This document shows positions 8,954-18,265 of a DNA stretch of 47,747 nucleotides, in pieces. The notes beneath the pieces were generated by a model, which worked only from the letters and a program-made list of their open reading frames with translations, was not told the DNA's origin and made no database searches. Every line of letters starts with the position of its first letter. Within the stretch, counting starts at the first letter, position 1. This stretch comes from an uncultured Pseudomonadota bacterium (GTDB lineage Bacteria; Pseudomonadota; Gammaproteobacteria; Steroidobacterales; Steroidobacteraceae): the NCBI GenBank assembly GCA_903858165.1, contig CAIOHZ010000175.1, positions 1 through 47,747 on the forward strand. The letters are read 5' to 3'. The position numbers were made by a program, and so were the translations under genes.

Positions 8954-11900
8954 GGCGTCACCTGCCGCTCACGCCAGTAAGTTTTCCTTGGCGCATTGCT
9001 GAATTCCACACCGCAGGATTCCAGGCCCACGAGGCAGCGCGGGGGTGGCCGGCAAGCCTCGCCCACGCAACCGGCGGGGGGGCTTGGGAACAGGAACACC
9101 GCTTCCGGAGAAATACCGCCTTGGGCGAGGGCGGTTTCGCGGTCTGCCGGCACCGGGGTCACCCCGGCGTCCCGGTTATTGCTAGGGCTACCATCGAACA
9201 AGTTGACGGCGAACAGCCGGTTCGTGCCCTGACGTGGCGTGCAGGAAGCCCCGGCACCGGAGACATCCGGAGTGAACGTAGGGAAGTAGATGACGTTGCC
9301 GAAAGTGCGAGGCTCGGCCAACACCTTTTCGCCGGAGCGAGGTAACGCAATCTTCCAACCCACCGAACCGCTGGGCAAGGTGGGGGCTATATTCGTCGAT
9401 ACATCCAGCAGTCCACCGTCCGTGAGCGGCGTCCAAGCGTTGTACTCCGCCTGCGTGCGCTTAGTGAACAGGCCATAGTCACGCAACGAATAGAAGCGGT
9501 CTTCCACCTGTTCGTTGAGCGGACTGGCCCGGTAGCCGGACCCGATGTTGAGGGCCAAAAAAGCCGCCTGCCCACGCGGTCTGGCCAGCGCCACATCGGG
9601 CGCGTAGTAAAAACGCCGCGTAGTAGCCACCGGGTGGGTCGCGTCCTGAGCGTTGCCGAGGTTCGCAAACACACCACCGGCGACCAGCGTGGCCGCCGAG
9701 TTGCCATGGGTGATGTCAAACCGCCACACCCGCCCACCCATGTCACCCGCGTACAGGCGGTCGCTATAGCCGTCGCCGTCGAAATCGACGGCGCGCACAT
9801 CGCCCGGAATGGCGTTGTTCATGGCGGCCAGTTCTAGCGTCGCGCCAGACCCGGTTCCACCGGCGCGCCAGAGCAGGCTGCCTGTCACGGCGTCCACGAT
9901 GTAGATGCCATTGCCGACGGTATCCGTGGTGTAGGCCGTAGTGCCGTCGCTGGCCGTGTCCTGCCCTGCGGAATAACCACCACCGAAAATCAGTACTTCG
10001 TTGCCGGCGCTTTGGCTGCTACCGGCCACCTGTACCTTCGTGACCTGCGGGGTAGACCATGTCTCCCCAATTCCCGGCAAGGTGTCAGCGGTGGCCTTCC
10101 AGAGGAACACCGGCGAGGCCTTGTTAGTGACATCCAGGGCGAAGTAGTTGCTGCCACCCCGCCGTTGACCGAAGTAGATATAGACCTTGTCGCCATCAGC
10201 CGGCTCGATGACGCCGTTGAAGTCGACATCGATACGAAGCACCGCGAGGCTGCCGTCCAGCGTGCTCAACTTGTTGCTGGTAGCGGTGTCGTCCAAGGCC
10301 TGAATAACCGACTGCCATGTGGTGTCCGGAACGAACGACCAGAGTTCATTGCCGGTCACGACATCCACGGCCTGCAGAATGCCTTCATTGGTGGCGACAT
10401 AAACGACGCCATCATTGGCATCGGGCGCTGCACTGGTTCCACCGTAGATAACCGTGGCGGGCCGCGCATGCAGTGGGTCGCCCATGCGCAAGCGGGGCTC
10501 TGCCACATCGCCGTCGGCATCGACGTCGAAAACGTCGGTGCCACGCAACCAATTGACCGTTTGCGAAACCGTGTTGGTGCTGCCGGCAGGGATACCCAGC
10601 GCTGCCGTCGTCAAGGCGGCGTTAGCGGTGGACCAAGCATTGGCGGCATTCGTCAGAGTACGCGTCGGCGAACCACTGTAGTAGGTGTACATCTTGCGCG
10701 CCGCTGGCAAGGGCAAGCGGTTGGCGGCGCCGCCCTGCGCCGCTTGCGCGCCGTCCACCGTCCCGGACCAAAAGCTGGTGGAGGAATCCTTGAAGAAGCC
10801 CGTGTCGACATTCACCGCCGGCGTGCCATTGGCGTCTTCCAGTTCCCCGCTCACCGGGTCAATCTGGTACTTCTTCAAATTGCCCGGCCAGACCGAGGTA
10901 AGCGCGGGGCGAAATACCGTCACGTAGATATCGTTCAGGTTCTGCGTACGGTTGAACGCGTTCACGCTCACCGTGGGGGAAGAGAACGTGGTGTTGATAT
11001 CGAGGATTTCAGTGACGATGGATTGGAACGCACTGGCCAACTCGGCGGTGTCGTTGGCGTTGTAGTACTTACCGCCACCACGGGCAGCGGTCCGCGACAG
11101 CAACGCCTGGTTCGTGGCAAAACCGATGGTGTAGGTCTGTACCGTCTGCGTACCCGTGATGGCCGAATTCAGGTCGCTGTTGGCGTAGTGGAAAGCCAGG
11201 TCATCGAGACAGATGCCGTTGGTAGTGCTGGTGCTGCTCGTCGTGTCGCAGCTATGGCCTATCAAGGTGGCCGTCTTGGTGTTGGCATCACTGTCGTTGG
11301 TGGGCTCACCATCCGTCAGGTAGACGATGTAATTTTTCTGGCAACTGTATTCGATGGGCGTCTTGTAGCGGTTGGTGTCTGCCGGCAAACGCGCGGCCAA
11401 AACGCTGGGGTTCGCCACGGTCCCGCTGTTCTTCATGGCGCGGCTGCCATAGTCCCAAGTCTGCCCGCGCCAGTAGAGCCCGACCTCGTACATGGTTTCG
11501 GAAAGCGGCGTAAATGTTTCAGCGTCGAGCCCCGCCAAAGTGGCCACCATGGTGGCACGGTTGGTTTCGATATCCTCCACAGGCACCGCCACCAGCCCGC
11601 CTTGGTCGTTATCGCCAGACTGGTCGCTGAAATACATCAGACCGACATTCACGCCGGTGATGCTGTTCAACAGGTTCGTTGCCACCTCGCGCACGATGTC
11701 GATTTTCTGGCGCGACGTGCCGCCGCCACCATTGGCCCAGGCCAGGTAGTTGCCGCTGTAAAGCGTGTAAGTGGACTGGTTGGACCAGTTGATGGAGGCA
11801 CCGGTACCCCAGCCCGTGGCCGTTCCATCGCGTGCGTTCAGCGCCGTGGAGGCCGTATCCAGGCCATGAACCCCGTTGTCAGCCTCGCACTCCACATTGT

Positions 11901-12345
11901 TGGAACTGCCACCGGTGAGCGGGCGCCAGCGCAAGCGGTCAGAACGACTGGTGTCGTACCGCGCGATGCGTCCGGTGTAAACGCCACCCACGGCCAGCGC
12001 GGACACGGCGGCGTTGCAGCGAAGGACAGAGGCACTGAAATAGCTGCCGGTGCCGCAACCCGGCGGTGTACTCCCTGTGGTGTAGTAGACGCGGGTGCTG
12101 TTGCAACCGCTGACCGTGTAGGTAGTGCCCGGGTCGTAGGGCACTTGCGTGACAATCTCGCCGCTCATGGAGCCGGAGTTGTCGAAGATGAACAGAATGT
12201 TCGGCTTGATGGTGGCAGTAGAGGCACCACCGATGAAGATTTCGGTGTCGTCCGCCACCGCCTGCGGAGGCACGAACGCCGCCAGCACGCTGGCGGCAGC
12301 GCAAACGAAGGTAACCAGAGAACGAGTAACGGCGTAGCGAGTCAT
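8950..12345 (-). CDS. pilY1: Type IV pilus tip-associated protein PilY1
   Basis: 1131 residues with a signal peptide ([23 protein letters not shown]). The N-terminal von Willebrand A domain has MIDAS residues in [24 protein letters not shown] and [11 protein letters not shown]. The C-terminal half is a PilY1/PilC beta-propeller with repeats such as [18 protein letters not shown] and VWRFD. Acidic loops [26 protein letters not shown] and [10 protein letters not shown] look like calcium sites. In other bacteria PilY1 sits at the pilus tip with the minor pilins, counters PilT retraction and acts in adhesion and surface sensing. No RGD motif was seen. It overlaps the upstream small ORF and pilE by ATGA, so translation is probably coupled. 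Confidence 0.95.
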   Translation of the reverse strand: MTRYAVTRSLVTFVCAAASVLAAFVPPQAVADDTEIFIGGASTATIKPNILFIFDNSGSMSGEIVTQVPYDPGTTYTVSGCNSTRVYYTTGSTPPGCGTGSYFSASVLRCNAAVSALAVGGVYTGRIARYDTSRSDRLRWRPLTGGSSNNVECEADNGVHGLDTASTALNARDGTATGWGTGASINWSNQSTYTLYSGNYLAWANGGGGTSRQKIDIVREVATNLLNSITGVNVGLMYFSDQSGDNDQGGLVAVPVEDIETNRATMVATLAGLDAETFTPLSETMYEVGLYWRGQTWDYGSRAMKNSGTVANPSVLAARLPADTNRYKTPIEYSCQKNYIVYLTDGEPTNDSDANTKTATLIGHSCDTTSSTSTTNGICLDDLAFHYANSDLNSAITGTQTVQTYTIGFATNQALLSRTAARGGGKYYNANDTAELASAFQSIVTEILDINTTFSSPTVSVNAFNRTQNLNDIYVTVFRPALTSVWPGNLKKYQIDPVSGELEDANGTPAVNVDTGFFKDSSTSFWSGTVDGAQAAQGGAANRLPLPAARKMYTYYSGSPTRTLTNAANAWSTANAALTTAALGIPAGSTNTVSQTVNWLRGTDVFDVDADGDVAEPRLRMGDPLHARPATVIYGGTSAAPDANDGVVYVATNEGILQAVDVVTGNELWSFVPDTTWQSVIQALDDTATSNKLSTLDGSLAVLRIDVDFNGVIEPADGDKVYIYFGQRRGGSNYFALDVTNKASPVFLWKATADTLPGIGETWSTPQVTKVQVAGSSQSAGNEVLIFGGGYSAGQDTASDGTTAYTTDTVGNGIYIVDAVTGSLLWRAGGTGSGATLELAAMNNAIPGDVRAVDFDGDGYSDRLYAGDMGGRVWRFDITHGNSAATLVAGGVFANLGNAQDATHPVATTRRFYYAPDVALARPRGQAAFLALNIGSGYRASPLNEQVEDRFYSLRDYGLFTKRTQAEYNAWTPLTDGGLLDVSTNIAPTLPSGSVGWKIALPRSGEKVLAEPRTFGNVIYFPTFTPDVSGAGASCTPRQGTNRLFAVNLFDGSPSNNRDAGVTPVPADRETALAQGGISPEAVFLFPSPPAGCVGEACRPPPRCLVGLESCGVEFSNAPRKTYWRERQVTP

Positions 12346-12737
12346 GGGTAAATCCTCACCCGGGAAACTTCGCCGCTTTCACGACGCACGTCGAAGTAAA
12401 CCGAGCGGTAACGCCCGCCCCGAAAGGCGGCCAAAAATTCCGCATAGGTCACCCCCTGCCCTGCGACACTGAATACCGCGTCGTCTGCCAGCCCGAAACG
12501 GCCCGTCCGGCAGCCGTCGCAATCGAGCACGGACAAAGCGCCCGAACGTTGGTCGGGCAAGCGGACGCTGCTGGCGGAAACTTCGAAGCTGTCTTCCAAC
12601 ACTTTCCACGGACGCGCGGCACCAGCGACCAGTGGCAGCGCCAAGGTAACCATCAGGGCGGCTATCGCAGTGGCTCCCCGCGTCGCGGCCCGCAAGTTCA
12701 GGCTCATCCGGGAGGGGAATCCTGGTGGATGTGACAT
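12342..12737 (-). CDS. Exported small protein of unknown function in the pil operon
   Basis: 131 residues from the second of two nearby ATGs (12737), which has AGGAG at 7 bases; the ATG at 12743 is too close to that site. A hydrophobic segment ending in VTLALPLVAGAA looks like a signal peptide, leaving a mature chain of about 90 residues. It has a CDGC pair and a C-terminal [18 protein letters not shown] do not recognise the family. It sits where some species carry a small gene (called pilY2 in Pseudomonas) near pilY1, but no homology can be claimed by eye. The stop overlaps the pilY1 start as ATGA, so the product is probably made together with PilY1 and may act in its export or folding. Confidence 0.75.
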   Translation of the reverse strand: MSHPPGFPSRMSLNLRAATRGATAIAALMVTLALPLVAGAARPWKVLEDSFEVSASSVRLPDQRSGALSVLDCDGCRTGRFGLADDAVFSVAGQGVTYAEFLAAFRGGRYRSVYFDVRRESGEVSRVRIYP

Positions 12738-12766
12738 TGTCATGCTCCTTGCCCGAAGTGCGCGGT

Positions 12767-13315
12767 TTAGCGCGGCGCCGGACCGATGATGTAGAAACCC
12801 TGCTCCTGCACCACTTCCGAGTCGCGAACGGACGTTCCGGTCGCTTTTACCTCGAAGTGAAAAGCAGAAAAGCCTGAACCCGTGCCGAGACTATAGCCAC
12901 CTGCCGGAACGTTGGTGACCCCTACCTCTGGGTCGAACGAAACGGTGTATTCGAAGGTATCGGTGTTGTTACCGGGCACTGGCGTGGCGTTCACCGTGAT
13001 GGTCTGGCCAGTCGTCGGCAGGTTCGGCGTGACCATAGCCTGCTGGATGCCGCGCGAAGCCGCCTGAAAGGCGTTTTCGCGGAACTGGCGATTCGCTGCC
13101 ATCCGCAGGTCCGCAGTCGCCATCGTCATGGCGGCCACCGCCAACACGGTAATGACCAGCAACAAGATGAGCCCAACGAACAACGCCACGCCACGCTGCG
13201 CCTGACGCGACGTCGTTAGCCTGTACCGACGGGCTCGCGACGCCACCTCGGCCAGCGTGACCGGCACGGACTGTGGGGTGTCGATGATTAAGGGCTGCGG
13301 GTGTATCGAAGTCAT
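12767..13315 (-). CDS. pilX: Type IV pilus assembly protein PilX
   Basis: 182 residues. The N-terminal PilX signature RGVALFVGLILLLVITVLAV is followed by AMTMATADLRMAANRQFRENAFQAA, as in PilX/PilX_N proteins. The leader before the helix is long (about 40 residues). PilX is a minor pilin of the priming complex. A GTG codon directly precedes the ATG chosen here. The gene begins about 10 bases after the pilW stop. Confidence 0.88.
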   Translation of the reverse strand: MTSIHPQPLIIDTPQSVPVTLAEVASRARRYRLTTSRQAQRGVALFVGLILLLVITVLAVAAMTMATADLRMAANRQFRENAFQAASRGIQQAMVTPNLPTTGQTITVNATPVPGNNTDTFEYTVSFDPEVGVTNVPAGGYSLGTGSGFSAFHFEVKATGTSVRDSEVVQEQGFYIIGPAPR

Positions 13316-13325
13316 CACATCAGGC

Positions 13326-14312
13326 TCACAGCGTTGTGTTGCGCAAAGAGATCGTTCTCACCACTACACGGCGGTGGCGCGCGTCGCTGTAGACAGCATG
13401 AGTACGGTTGGCGAGCGTATAGGCAGTGCTCTCCACATGCCCTTGATCGCGTTCTTCTGACACCACCAGCAATGACAGCCGCACTGCCACCAGCGAACCG
13501 TCAGCCGGCTCGCTCCCCGGATTCACATACACGTCAGCGGCGCCGTCATCGCTGGTATCAAAGCCCAGCTCGACCTGCAGGTCCTGGACGCCACGAACCA
13601 CTTCTTCATCGATGATGGTCGGCGCGCCACCAGCGGAAGTGAGCCGTTTGCGACGCAACGCCCATTGCGGTTGGCCATCCACATTGTTGGCGAGGGTGCC
13701 GACGTAGTACGCATTGACTTCCACATTGTGCGTCACGGTGGAAGGCGGTGCGCCGTAACCGGACGGCCGTTCGCCGTCTGCAAACAACTGGCCGCGCATG
13801 ACGCCAGACTGCAACTGCAGCGCGCCCGCGGCCAAGGCAGTGACCTCTGCAGAAGCGTGACGCACTACCAACACGTCGGTGTCGCCGACAAAGGACTGGG
13901 CTGCACACGCCAGACCATAGGCCCCATCCGTGGCCTGCAGGTACTGCGCCAAGTCCACCGTGAAGTTCACACCGCAATTGCCCGCCACCAAGGTGTCGAG
14001 CGCTGAACGGGAAGAAGTCGAGGCGGTAGCGCCGCTCACCAGATCCGCGCGATTGGTCTTGCCCCAGTAAGAAGCCAGACGCACGTCGGGCTCCAACACG
14101 GCCAAGGCGTAGGTGGCTATTTCCTGAACGCTAGCGGTACTTTCACTGGCGCGCTGGGTGTTGCGCGAGTCCACCAGCAGCCGCACGGCGCCATAGACGA
14201 GGATGACGCCGATGACCAGCGAGATCATCAGTTCCACCAGCGAGAAGCCGCGCTGACGGCGCCCCCACCTAGCGGCGTTATAAGCGAGCTTGCTCGCAGT
14301 TTTGGTACTCAT
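13326..14312 (-). CDS. pilW: Minor pilin PilW
   Basis: 328 residues, starting at the ATG that overlaps the pilV stop (TGATG). The prepilin site is RRQRG^FSLVELMISLVIGVILVYG, followed by VRLLVDSRNTQRASE as in PilW proteins, which are larger than other minor pilins. It forms the pilus-initiation/tip complex with FimT, PilV, PilX and PilE. The 5' end includes a small palindrome GCGAGCTTGCTCGC. An upstream in-frame extension to 14498 lies inside pilV and is not used. Confidence 0.92.
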   Translation of the reverse strand: MSTKTASKLAYNAARWGRRQRGFSLVELMISLVIGVILVYGAVRLLVDSRNTQRASESTASVQEIATYALAVLEPDVRLASYWGKTNRADLVSGATASTSSRSALDTLVAGNCGVNFTVDLAQYLQATDGAYGLACAAQSFVGDTDVLVVRHASAEVTALAAGALQLQSGVMRGQLFADGERPSGYGAPPSTVTHNVEVNAYYVGTLANNVDGQPQWALRRKRLTSAGGAPTIIDEEVVRGVQDLQVELGFDTSDDGAADVYVNPGSEPADGSLVAVRLSLLVVSEERDQGHVESTAYTLANRTHAVYSDARHRRVVVRTISLRNTTL

Positions 14313-14797
14313 CACTGGAACCCCAACACATAGGTCTGCGCGCCCACATTGGGCTCGGTCCAGCGCACGGTGATGGTGTAAGTGGTGGGCGAGGTCGAGG
14401 TATCCACCGCGACCGTCCCGGTACCCGCCGGCAAGCTGCGCGCCAGCAAGGCGGCCCACTGCGCCTTGTCCGTGGTGGCCATCTGCGCCGCGGTACACCC
14501 CGCCCCACTGCAGGCAGCCACGGCGGTATTGGCGGCGCCTGCTGCCAGCGCATAACTGGAGCCACCGGACGCGTTGGCGCGGATGCGGTCCACCATGTCG
14601 CCCGCCAACGTTACCGCATCGCTGCGTAGCAAGGCAGTGCGCCCAAAGCGCAGCGCGCTGACATACAGCGCCGCAATGCCAAGTAACCCCACGCTGAGCA
14701 CGACGAGCGCGACCAGCGACTCGACCAGCGAGAAACCGCGCGCAAACCGGGCGCGATTGCCAAAGCGAACTTTACTCACACGGTCGGCATCCAGCAT
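14312..14797 (-). CDS. pilV: Minor pilin PilV
   Basis: 161 residues from the ATG that overlaps the fimT stop (TGATG). The cleavage site is RFARG^FSLVESLVALVVLSVGLLG, the PilV-type N-terminus (Ser at +4 region, FSLVE), followed by a typical IAALYVSALRFGRTALLRSDAVTLA segment. CSGAGC could form a local disulfide. A GTG nine bases upstream is an alternative start. Confidence 0.92.
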   Translation of the reverse strand: MLDADRVSKVRFGNRARFARGFSLVESLVALVVLSVGLLGIAALYVSALRFGRTALLRSDAVTLAGDMVDRIRANASGGSSYALAAGAANTAVAACSGAGCTAAQMATTDKAQWAALLARSLPAGTGTVAVDTSTSPTTYTITVRWTEPNVGAQTYVLGFQ

Positions 14798-15411
14798 CAC
14801 GGGCACCCCCCGATGCTAGCTCCAGCAATTTCGGCGACGGATCTCGTCACTCGCGGCCGGCCGGCGGCAGAGACCAGAATGCCTCGTGCCCGCGAGAGGT
14901 CGGCGCCATTGGCAGAGGCATTCCCGCGCAAATCGCAGATGGCGATTCCCGCCACCGGCGCACCGGCAGCCAAGGTGACGCCAAACCCGGTGGGGGCATA
15001 CGCAAAGTAACCCGCGTTGCCCGCAGGAATAGAGCCGAACCCCACCTCAACCCCCGGCACAGCGTGCCGTTGCAAGATGGCCTCGCCGGTATCTACAGCG
15101 CGGTTGCCGTTGGTGTCTTGGAACACTACCCACCCGGCTCGCCTCACCCCGGCGTTGCACGAAGGCGTAGCGGCATCCGGCACTGCGGAAAAACACACCA
15201 CCACATTGCGCCGGCGCTTCACTGCTTCGCCACGGGCGAGGTAGAACGAGCCGAGCAAATCGTTGGCCGTGCTGGTGAGTTCGGCACTTCGCAGATAGCT
15301 GCGAAAGGAGGGAATGCCTATGCCAAGAATAAGCGCGCCGATGGTGATGGCAACCATCAACTCCAGCAGCGTGAAGCCCAACCCGTGGCGACGGACAAAT
15401 TCCCGGTTCAT
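14797..15411 (-). CDS. fimT: Minor pilin / pseudopilin of the FimT (GspH) family
   Basis: 204 residues. Cleavage site GLG^FTLLELMVAITIGALIL with a short 12-residue leader, followed by the GspH/FimT domain (STANDLLGSFYLARGEAVKRRRNVVVCFS). The pseudomonad equivalent is FimU/FimT, first gene of fimU-pilVWXY1Y2E. I chose the ATG at 15411 because it gives the normal leader length; the longer upstream frame has no support. The ribosome-binding site is weak. A paired LytTR/AlgR-like site lies 47-76 bases upstream of the ATG. Confidence 0.9.
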   Translation of the reverse strand: MNREFVRRHGLGFTLLELMVAITIGALILGIGIPSFRSYLRSAELTSTANDLLGSFYLARGEAVKRRRNVVVCFSAVPDAATPSCNAGVRRAGWVVFQDTNGNRAVDTGEAILQRHAVPGVEVGFGSIPAGNAGYFAYAPTGFGVTLAAGAPVAGIAICDLRGNASANGADLSRARGILVSAAGRPRVTRSVAEIAGASIGGCP

Positions 15412-15457
15412 GGCAGGCAGAAAACCACAGGACGCTGGGGCGCGACCAGCCGAACCC

Positions 15458-15487
15458 GACGAACGGCGCCGTTGGCACGACGAACGG
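15458..15487 (-). promoter_or_regulatory. Paired AlgR (LytTR)-type operator upstream of the minor pilin operon
   Basis: On the minus strand the 9-mer CCGTTCGTC occurs twice as a direct repeat (15479-15487 and 15458-15466) with exactly 12 bases between the copies. CCGTTCGTC is the known AlgR box, and 9-bp direct repeats 12 bp apart are the standard binding layout of LytTR-domain regulators. The pair lies 47-76 bases before the fimT ATG. A 12-bp palindrome AACGGCGCCGTT (15462-15473) overlaps the proximal copy. In P. aeruginosa AlgR directly activates the equivalent operon. Confidence 0.65.
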
Positions 15488-15524
15488 CGTCCGCGCGTTC
15501 CAAGCGCGTGCTTACTCGTTAGTT

Positions 15525-16838
15525 TCAGCCCCCGCGCTCTGCCAAGCCTCGCGTTTCCACGATGAACCGGCTGAGCAAAGCCGCCGCGAACGGCATGACC
15601 GCGAGGAACAGCAGCGCCCGCAACGCTCCAGCCACCGGGTCGCTTTGGGCAGCCGAGTAGGCGCCCACCATGAACGGGCCGAAAGCCGCCAACACCCGCC
15701 CGATGTTGTAACTGAAGCCGCTCCCGAGGCCGCGCAAACGCGGCGGGAACAACTCCGGCAGATAGAAGTTGAACGCCGCAAAGACGCCATACAACGACAG
15801 GCCAATGAAGAACACCAGCGTCAGCCGCCACTCCGGGGCCCAGACCAGCCCAAACACCCCGACCATCGCCAGTGCGGCGAAGCCGTAGTACGCCGTAAAC
15901 AGACTGCGGCGACCGAGGCGCATGGCCAGCGGCACCGTGAGCAAGGCCCCTAACAAGCCACCCAAGTTGAACCAGAAGCCGGCCTGCGCCTTCCAGCCTT
16001 CCGCCAATTGCTGCGCTGCCACCCCCGTCAATCCCGTTTCGGCGGCCCGCACCTGCGCGAGGTTTACGGCCAAGGTAGGCATGAACGCATTAACGCTCCA
16101 CCAGGAAAGCAACCCCAAAGCAGCCATCGAAAAACCGCTGAACGTCGCGCGGCGCCACGTGGGGCTGAGCAGCTCACGCAACCCCTCCAGCGGGGACCGC
16201 GTCGTTGCAGGCACAAATCCTTCGGGCTCGCGGATGAACCAGCGGAACAGCACCGCCACGAACACCGGCACCAAGCCGCACAAGAACACGAAGCGCCAAC
16301 TGAGGTCTGGGCGGTCCGGCATGAGTTGGCCGGAGATGAACCACGTCGTGAACGTGGCGAGAAACAGGCCCAGCGGCGAGGCGGTCTGCAGCAATGCCGC
16401 CATTTGCAGACGCCGATTCTCCGGCACCGCTTCGGCCACCAGCGAAACGCCCGCAGCCCACTCACCGCCAATGCCCAAGCTAGCCACAATCCGGCAGAGC
16501 ACCAGCGTTTCCAAGTTCGGTGCTGCCGCACAGGCCGCTGTACCCACGGCATAGAGCAGGATGGACCAAGTGAGCGCCCGCACCCGACCAATACGGTCGG
16601 CAAGATAGCCGAACAAAACGCCACCGACTGCCCAAACCACCAGCAGCAAGGCGCTTAGCAAGCCATTCCATTGCAGCGTGGCGGATTTGGCTTCAGGGGT
16701 ACCTGGCGCCAGCCCTAGTAGGGTGGGAATAGCATTGGGCGCCACAAAATTGAACAGCACGGCGTCGAAGACGTCGAACCCCCAGCCGAGCCAAGCGGCA
16801 AATACCACCAGCCACTGCCGACGCGTCATTCCCCACAT
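15525..16838 (-). CDS. MFS transporter (metabolite:H+ symporter type)
   Basis: 437 residues with twelve predicted membrane segments. The N-terminus WLGWGFDVFDAVLFNFVAP and loop LADRIGRVRA resemble the sugar/organic-acid:proton symporter branch (SHS/MHS-like). A conserved GIGGEWAAGVSLVAEAVP follows. The likely role is uptake of a small anionic or sugar-like compound. The ATG follows the stop of the upstream hydroxylase gene directly (TAAATG), so the two are co-expressed. The substrate is unknown. Confidence 0.85.
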   Translation of the reverse strand: MWGMTRRQWLVVFAAWLGWGFDVFDAVLFNFVAPNAIPTLLGLAPGTPEAKSATLQWNGLLSALLLVVWAVGGVLFGYLADRIGRVRALTWSILLYAVGTAACAAAPNLETLVLCRIVASLGIGGEWAAGVSLVAEAVPENRRLQMAALLQTASPLGLFLATFTTWFISGQLMPDRPDLSWRFVFLCGLVPVFVAVLFRWFIREPEGFVPATTRSPLEGLRELLSPTWRRATFSGFSMAALGLLSWWSVNAFMPTLAVNLAQVRAAETGLTGVAAQQLAEGWKAQAGFWFNLGGLLGALLTVPLAMRLGRRSLFTAYYGFAALAMVGVFGLVWAPEWRLTLVFFIGLSLYGVFAAFNFYLPELFPPRLRGLGSGFSYNIGRVLAAFGPFMVGAYSAAQSDPVAGALRALLFLAVMPFAAALLSRFIVETRGLAERGG

Positions 16839-18227
16839 TTACGTACGGCCTCGTACGATGCGATAGATATCTCGGAATGGGGCCACTAGGTTCTGACGCA
16901 ACGTCCTGCATTCACGCTGGGAAGCTTCCGGCAACCCCCAGGGCGTAGCCTCGAAAGGCTCGGCGATATAGAGCGTTCCATAGAGCCGGTCCCAGATACT
17001 GGTCACCAGCGCGAGGTTCGAGTCCCAGTGTTCGTGCCGGCGGCTGTGGTGCGTATGGTGCATCCCCGGGCTTTGCAGCCAGTACTCCAGCCAGCGCGGA
17101 TAGCGCAGGCAAACGTGGTAGTGGCGGAAGTTCGAGTTCAGCGTGAACAAAAACGACAGCAGCATGACGTTCATGACAGTGAGATGCGTGATGCCGCCGC
17201 CGAAGGCCCAAGCGAACACACCAGCCACCAAGCCTAGCGCCACTCCGCGAAAGGTGGCGTCGATGGGCGCTTCGAGAAAATGCTCACGGAACCGGGTAAG
17301 CGGCGTTAGCACTTCAGCCGAGTGATGTACCTGGTGAATAGCCCAACCGATGCGCGTTCGATGCATCATGAGATGGTAGAGGAAAAACGCCAGATCTATG
17401 GCGAGCAAGGTCACCAAGCCATAACCGAGTTGCCAGCCAAAGTTCATCTGCATGCGCGGGCTTTCGCCCCACAAACCAACCAAGCCGGCAATGACCGCTG
17501 TCTCGATGTGCGGCACGAGCGTCCCTAGAAACAGCAAGACCCAGAACACCATCACCGCGTGGTCGATGAGGTAGAGGCCAATATCCACGCGCGCCGATGG
17601 ATGCGTGTAGATGGCACGTGGCAAGAGGTATTCGCGAAGGCCAACTGGGCGCTCTTCCCCATCGCTTCCTTTGGCACCACGGCCACCGCGCAGCACATAG
17701 AGCGCCACTGCCAACACTAGCGTCACCAGCAAGATAAACCAGTTCAGCGAGTTACGGAGTGGCGGCATGACTGCGACATAGAGCGCCTCCGTGACGCGCG
17801 CCGCTATCTCCGAGAACGGCCCGAGGACAGTGGACATCTGCTGCGCGGGGGCACTCGCACCGACCGCCTTCACCGCCACTTCATGAAAAGGACTGCCAGC
17901 CCCAAGGAACGCCAGCCACCGACCCAGAACGGTATCGGTACCAGACCACAAGACCGCCACCGCCACTAGCAGCAAGGCCAACGCTAGATAGACGATAGCC
18001 GCTCGGTTGGAGGCTATGCGACTCGGTATGCCAAGGCCTAATCCTGCGGCTGGCCCAAAGGCAGAGCCCAGACTTGAGGCAGCGCCTGCCGGGGCTTTCG
18101 CGTGTTTGCTGTCCATCCGGTTCCCTCAGTAAACAAGCCACAATTGATGCTTGCGCGCGTAAGCAAACAACCGCGCTATCAAAAACACCACCGCCATCCC
18201 AACGAGAAAGACGCCACGCGTGCCCAA
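16791..18227. repeat. Tandem duplication, copy A (hydroxylase 1 unit)
   Basis: Copy A of a roughly 1.45-kb direct repeat. It runs from the first codons of MFS transporter 1, through hydroxylase gene 1, to a decayed MFS tail. It starts with the 9-mer CCAAGCGGC (16791-16799), which recurs at 18228 and 19702. Confidence 0.8.
16839..18116 (-). CDS. Membrane fatty-acid hydroxylase / sterol desaturase family protein, copy 1
   Basis: 425 residues. Integral-membrane di-iron oxygenase superfamily (PF04116 type): the histidine boxes are YHLMMHR, HQVHH and MHHTHHSRRHEHWDSN, together with RHYHVCLRYPRW. About five membrane segments precede and surround the boxes. Such enzymes use O2 to hydroxylate or desaturate lipids, sterols or carotenoids; the substrate is unknown. 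GAGGG lies about 7 bases before the ATG. It is strongly similar to copy 2 from about residue 25 to the C-terminus (REYLLPRAIYTHPSARVDIG and CRTLRQNLVAPFRDIYRIVR are identical). It ends in RGRT. Confidence 0.9.
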   Translation of the reverse strand: MDSKHAKAPAGAASSLGSAFGPAAGLGLGIPSRIASNRAAIVYLALALLLVAVAVLWSGTDTVLGRWLAFLGAGSPFHEVAVKAVGASAPAQQMSTVLGPFSEIAARVTEALYVAVMPPLRNSLNWFILLVTLVLAVALYVLRGGRGAKGSDGEERPVGLREYLLPRAIYTHPSARVDIGLYLIDHAVMVFWVLLFLGTLVPHIETAVIAGLVGLWGESPRMQMNFGWQLGYGLVTLLAIDLAFFLYHLMMHRTRIGWAIHQVHHSAEVLTPLTRFREHFLEAPIDATFRGVALGLVAGVFAWAFGGGITHLTVMNVMLLSFLFTLNSNFRHYHVCLRYPRWLEYWLQSPGMHHTHHSRRHEHWDSNLALVTSIWDRLYGTLYIAEPFEATPWGLPEASQRECRTLRQNLVAPFRDIYRIVRGRT

Positions 18228-18265
18228 CCAAGCGGCAAACACCACCAGCGCTGTCGACGCGTCAT
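18126..18265 (-). pseudogene. Fossil chimeric MFS fragment at the duplication junction
   Basis: Not a functional gene. The 5' part (18228-18265) matches the first codons of MFS transporter 1 (ATGACGCGTCG, then TTTGCCGCTTGG). From there it switches to the C-terminal end of MFS transporter 2: TRGVFLVGMAVVFLIARLF here against TQSVILVGMGVVFLVARLF there, ending KHQLWLVY and EHKLGLTY. The switch is at the 9-mer CCAAGCGGC. A one-base deletion relative to transporter 1 puts the initial ATG out of frame with the tail. Its ATG overlaps the stop of hydroxylase copy 2. Confidence 0.85.

Noticed and set aside
10012-12351. Long open frame on the plus strand opposite pilY1 (779 codons)
   Set aside because: It mirrors pilY1 codon by codon, has no recognisable domain or ribosome-binding site, and arises from high-GC codon bias.
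14313-14498. N-terminal extension of pilW
   Set aside because: It lies inside pilV and would bury the prepilin leader; the TGATG overlap start gives a proper leader.
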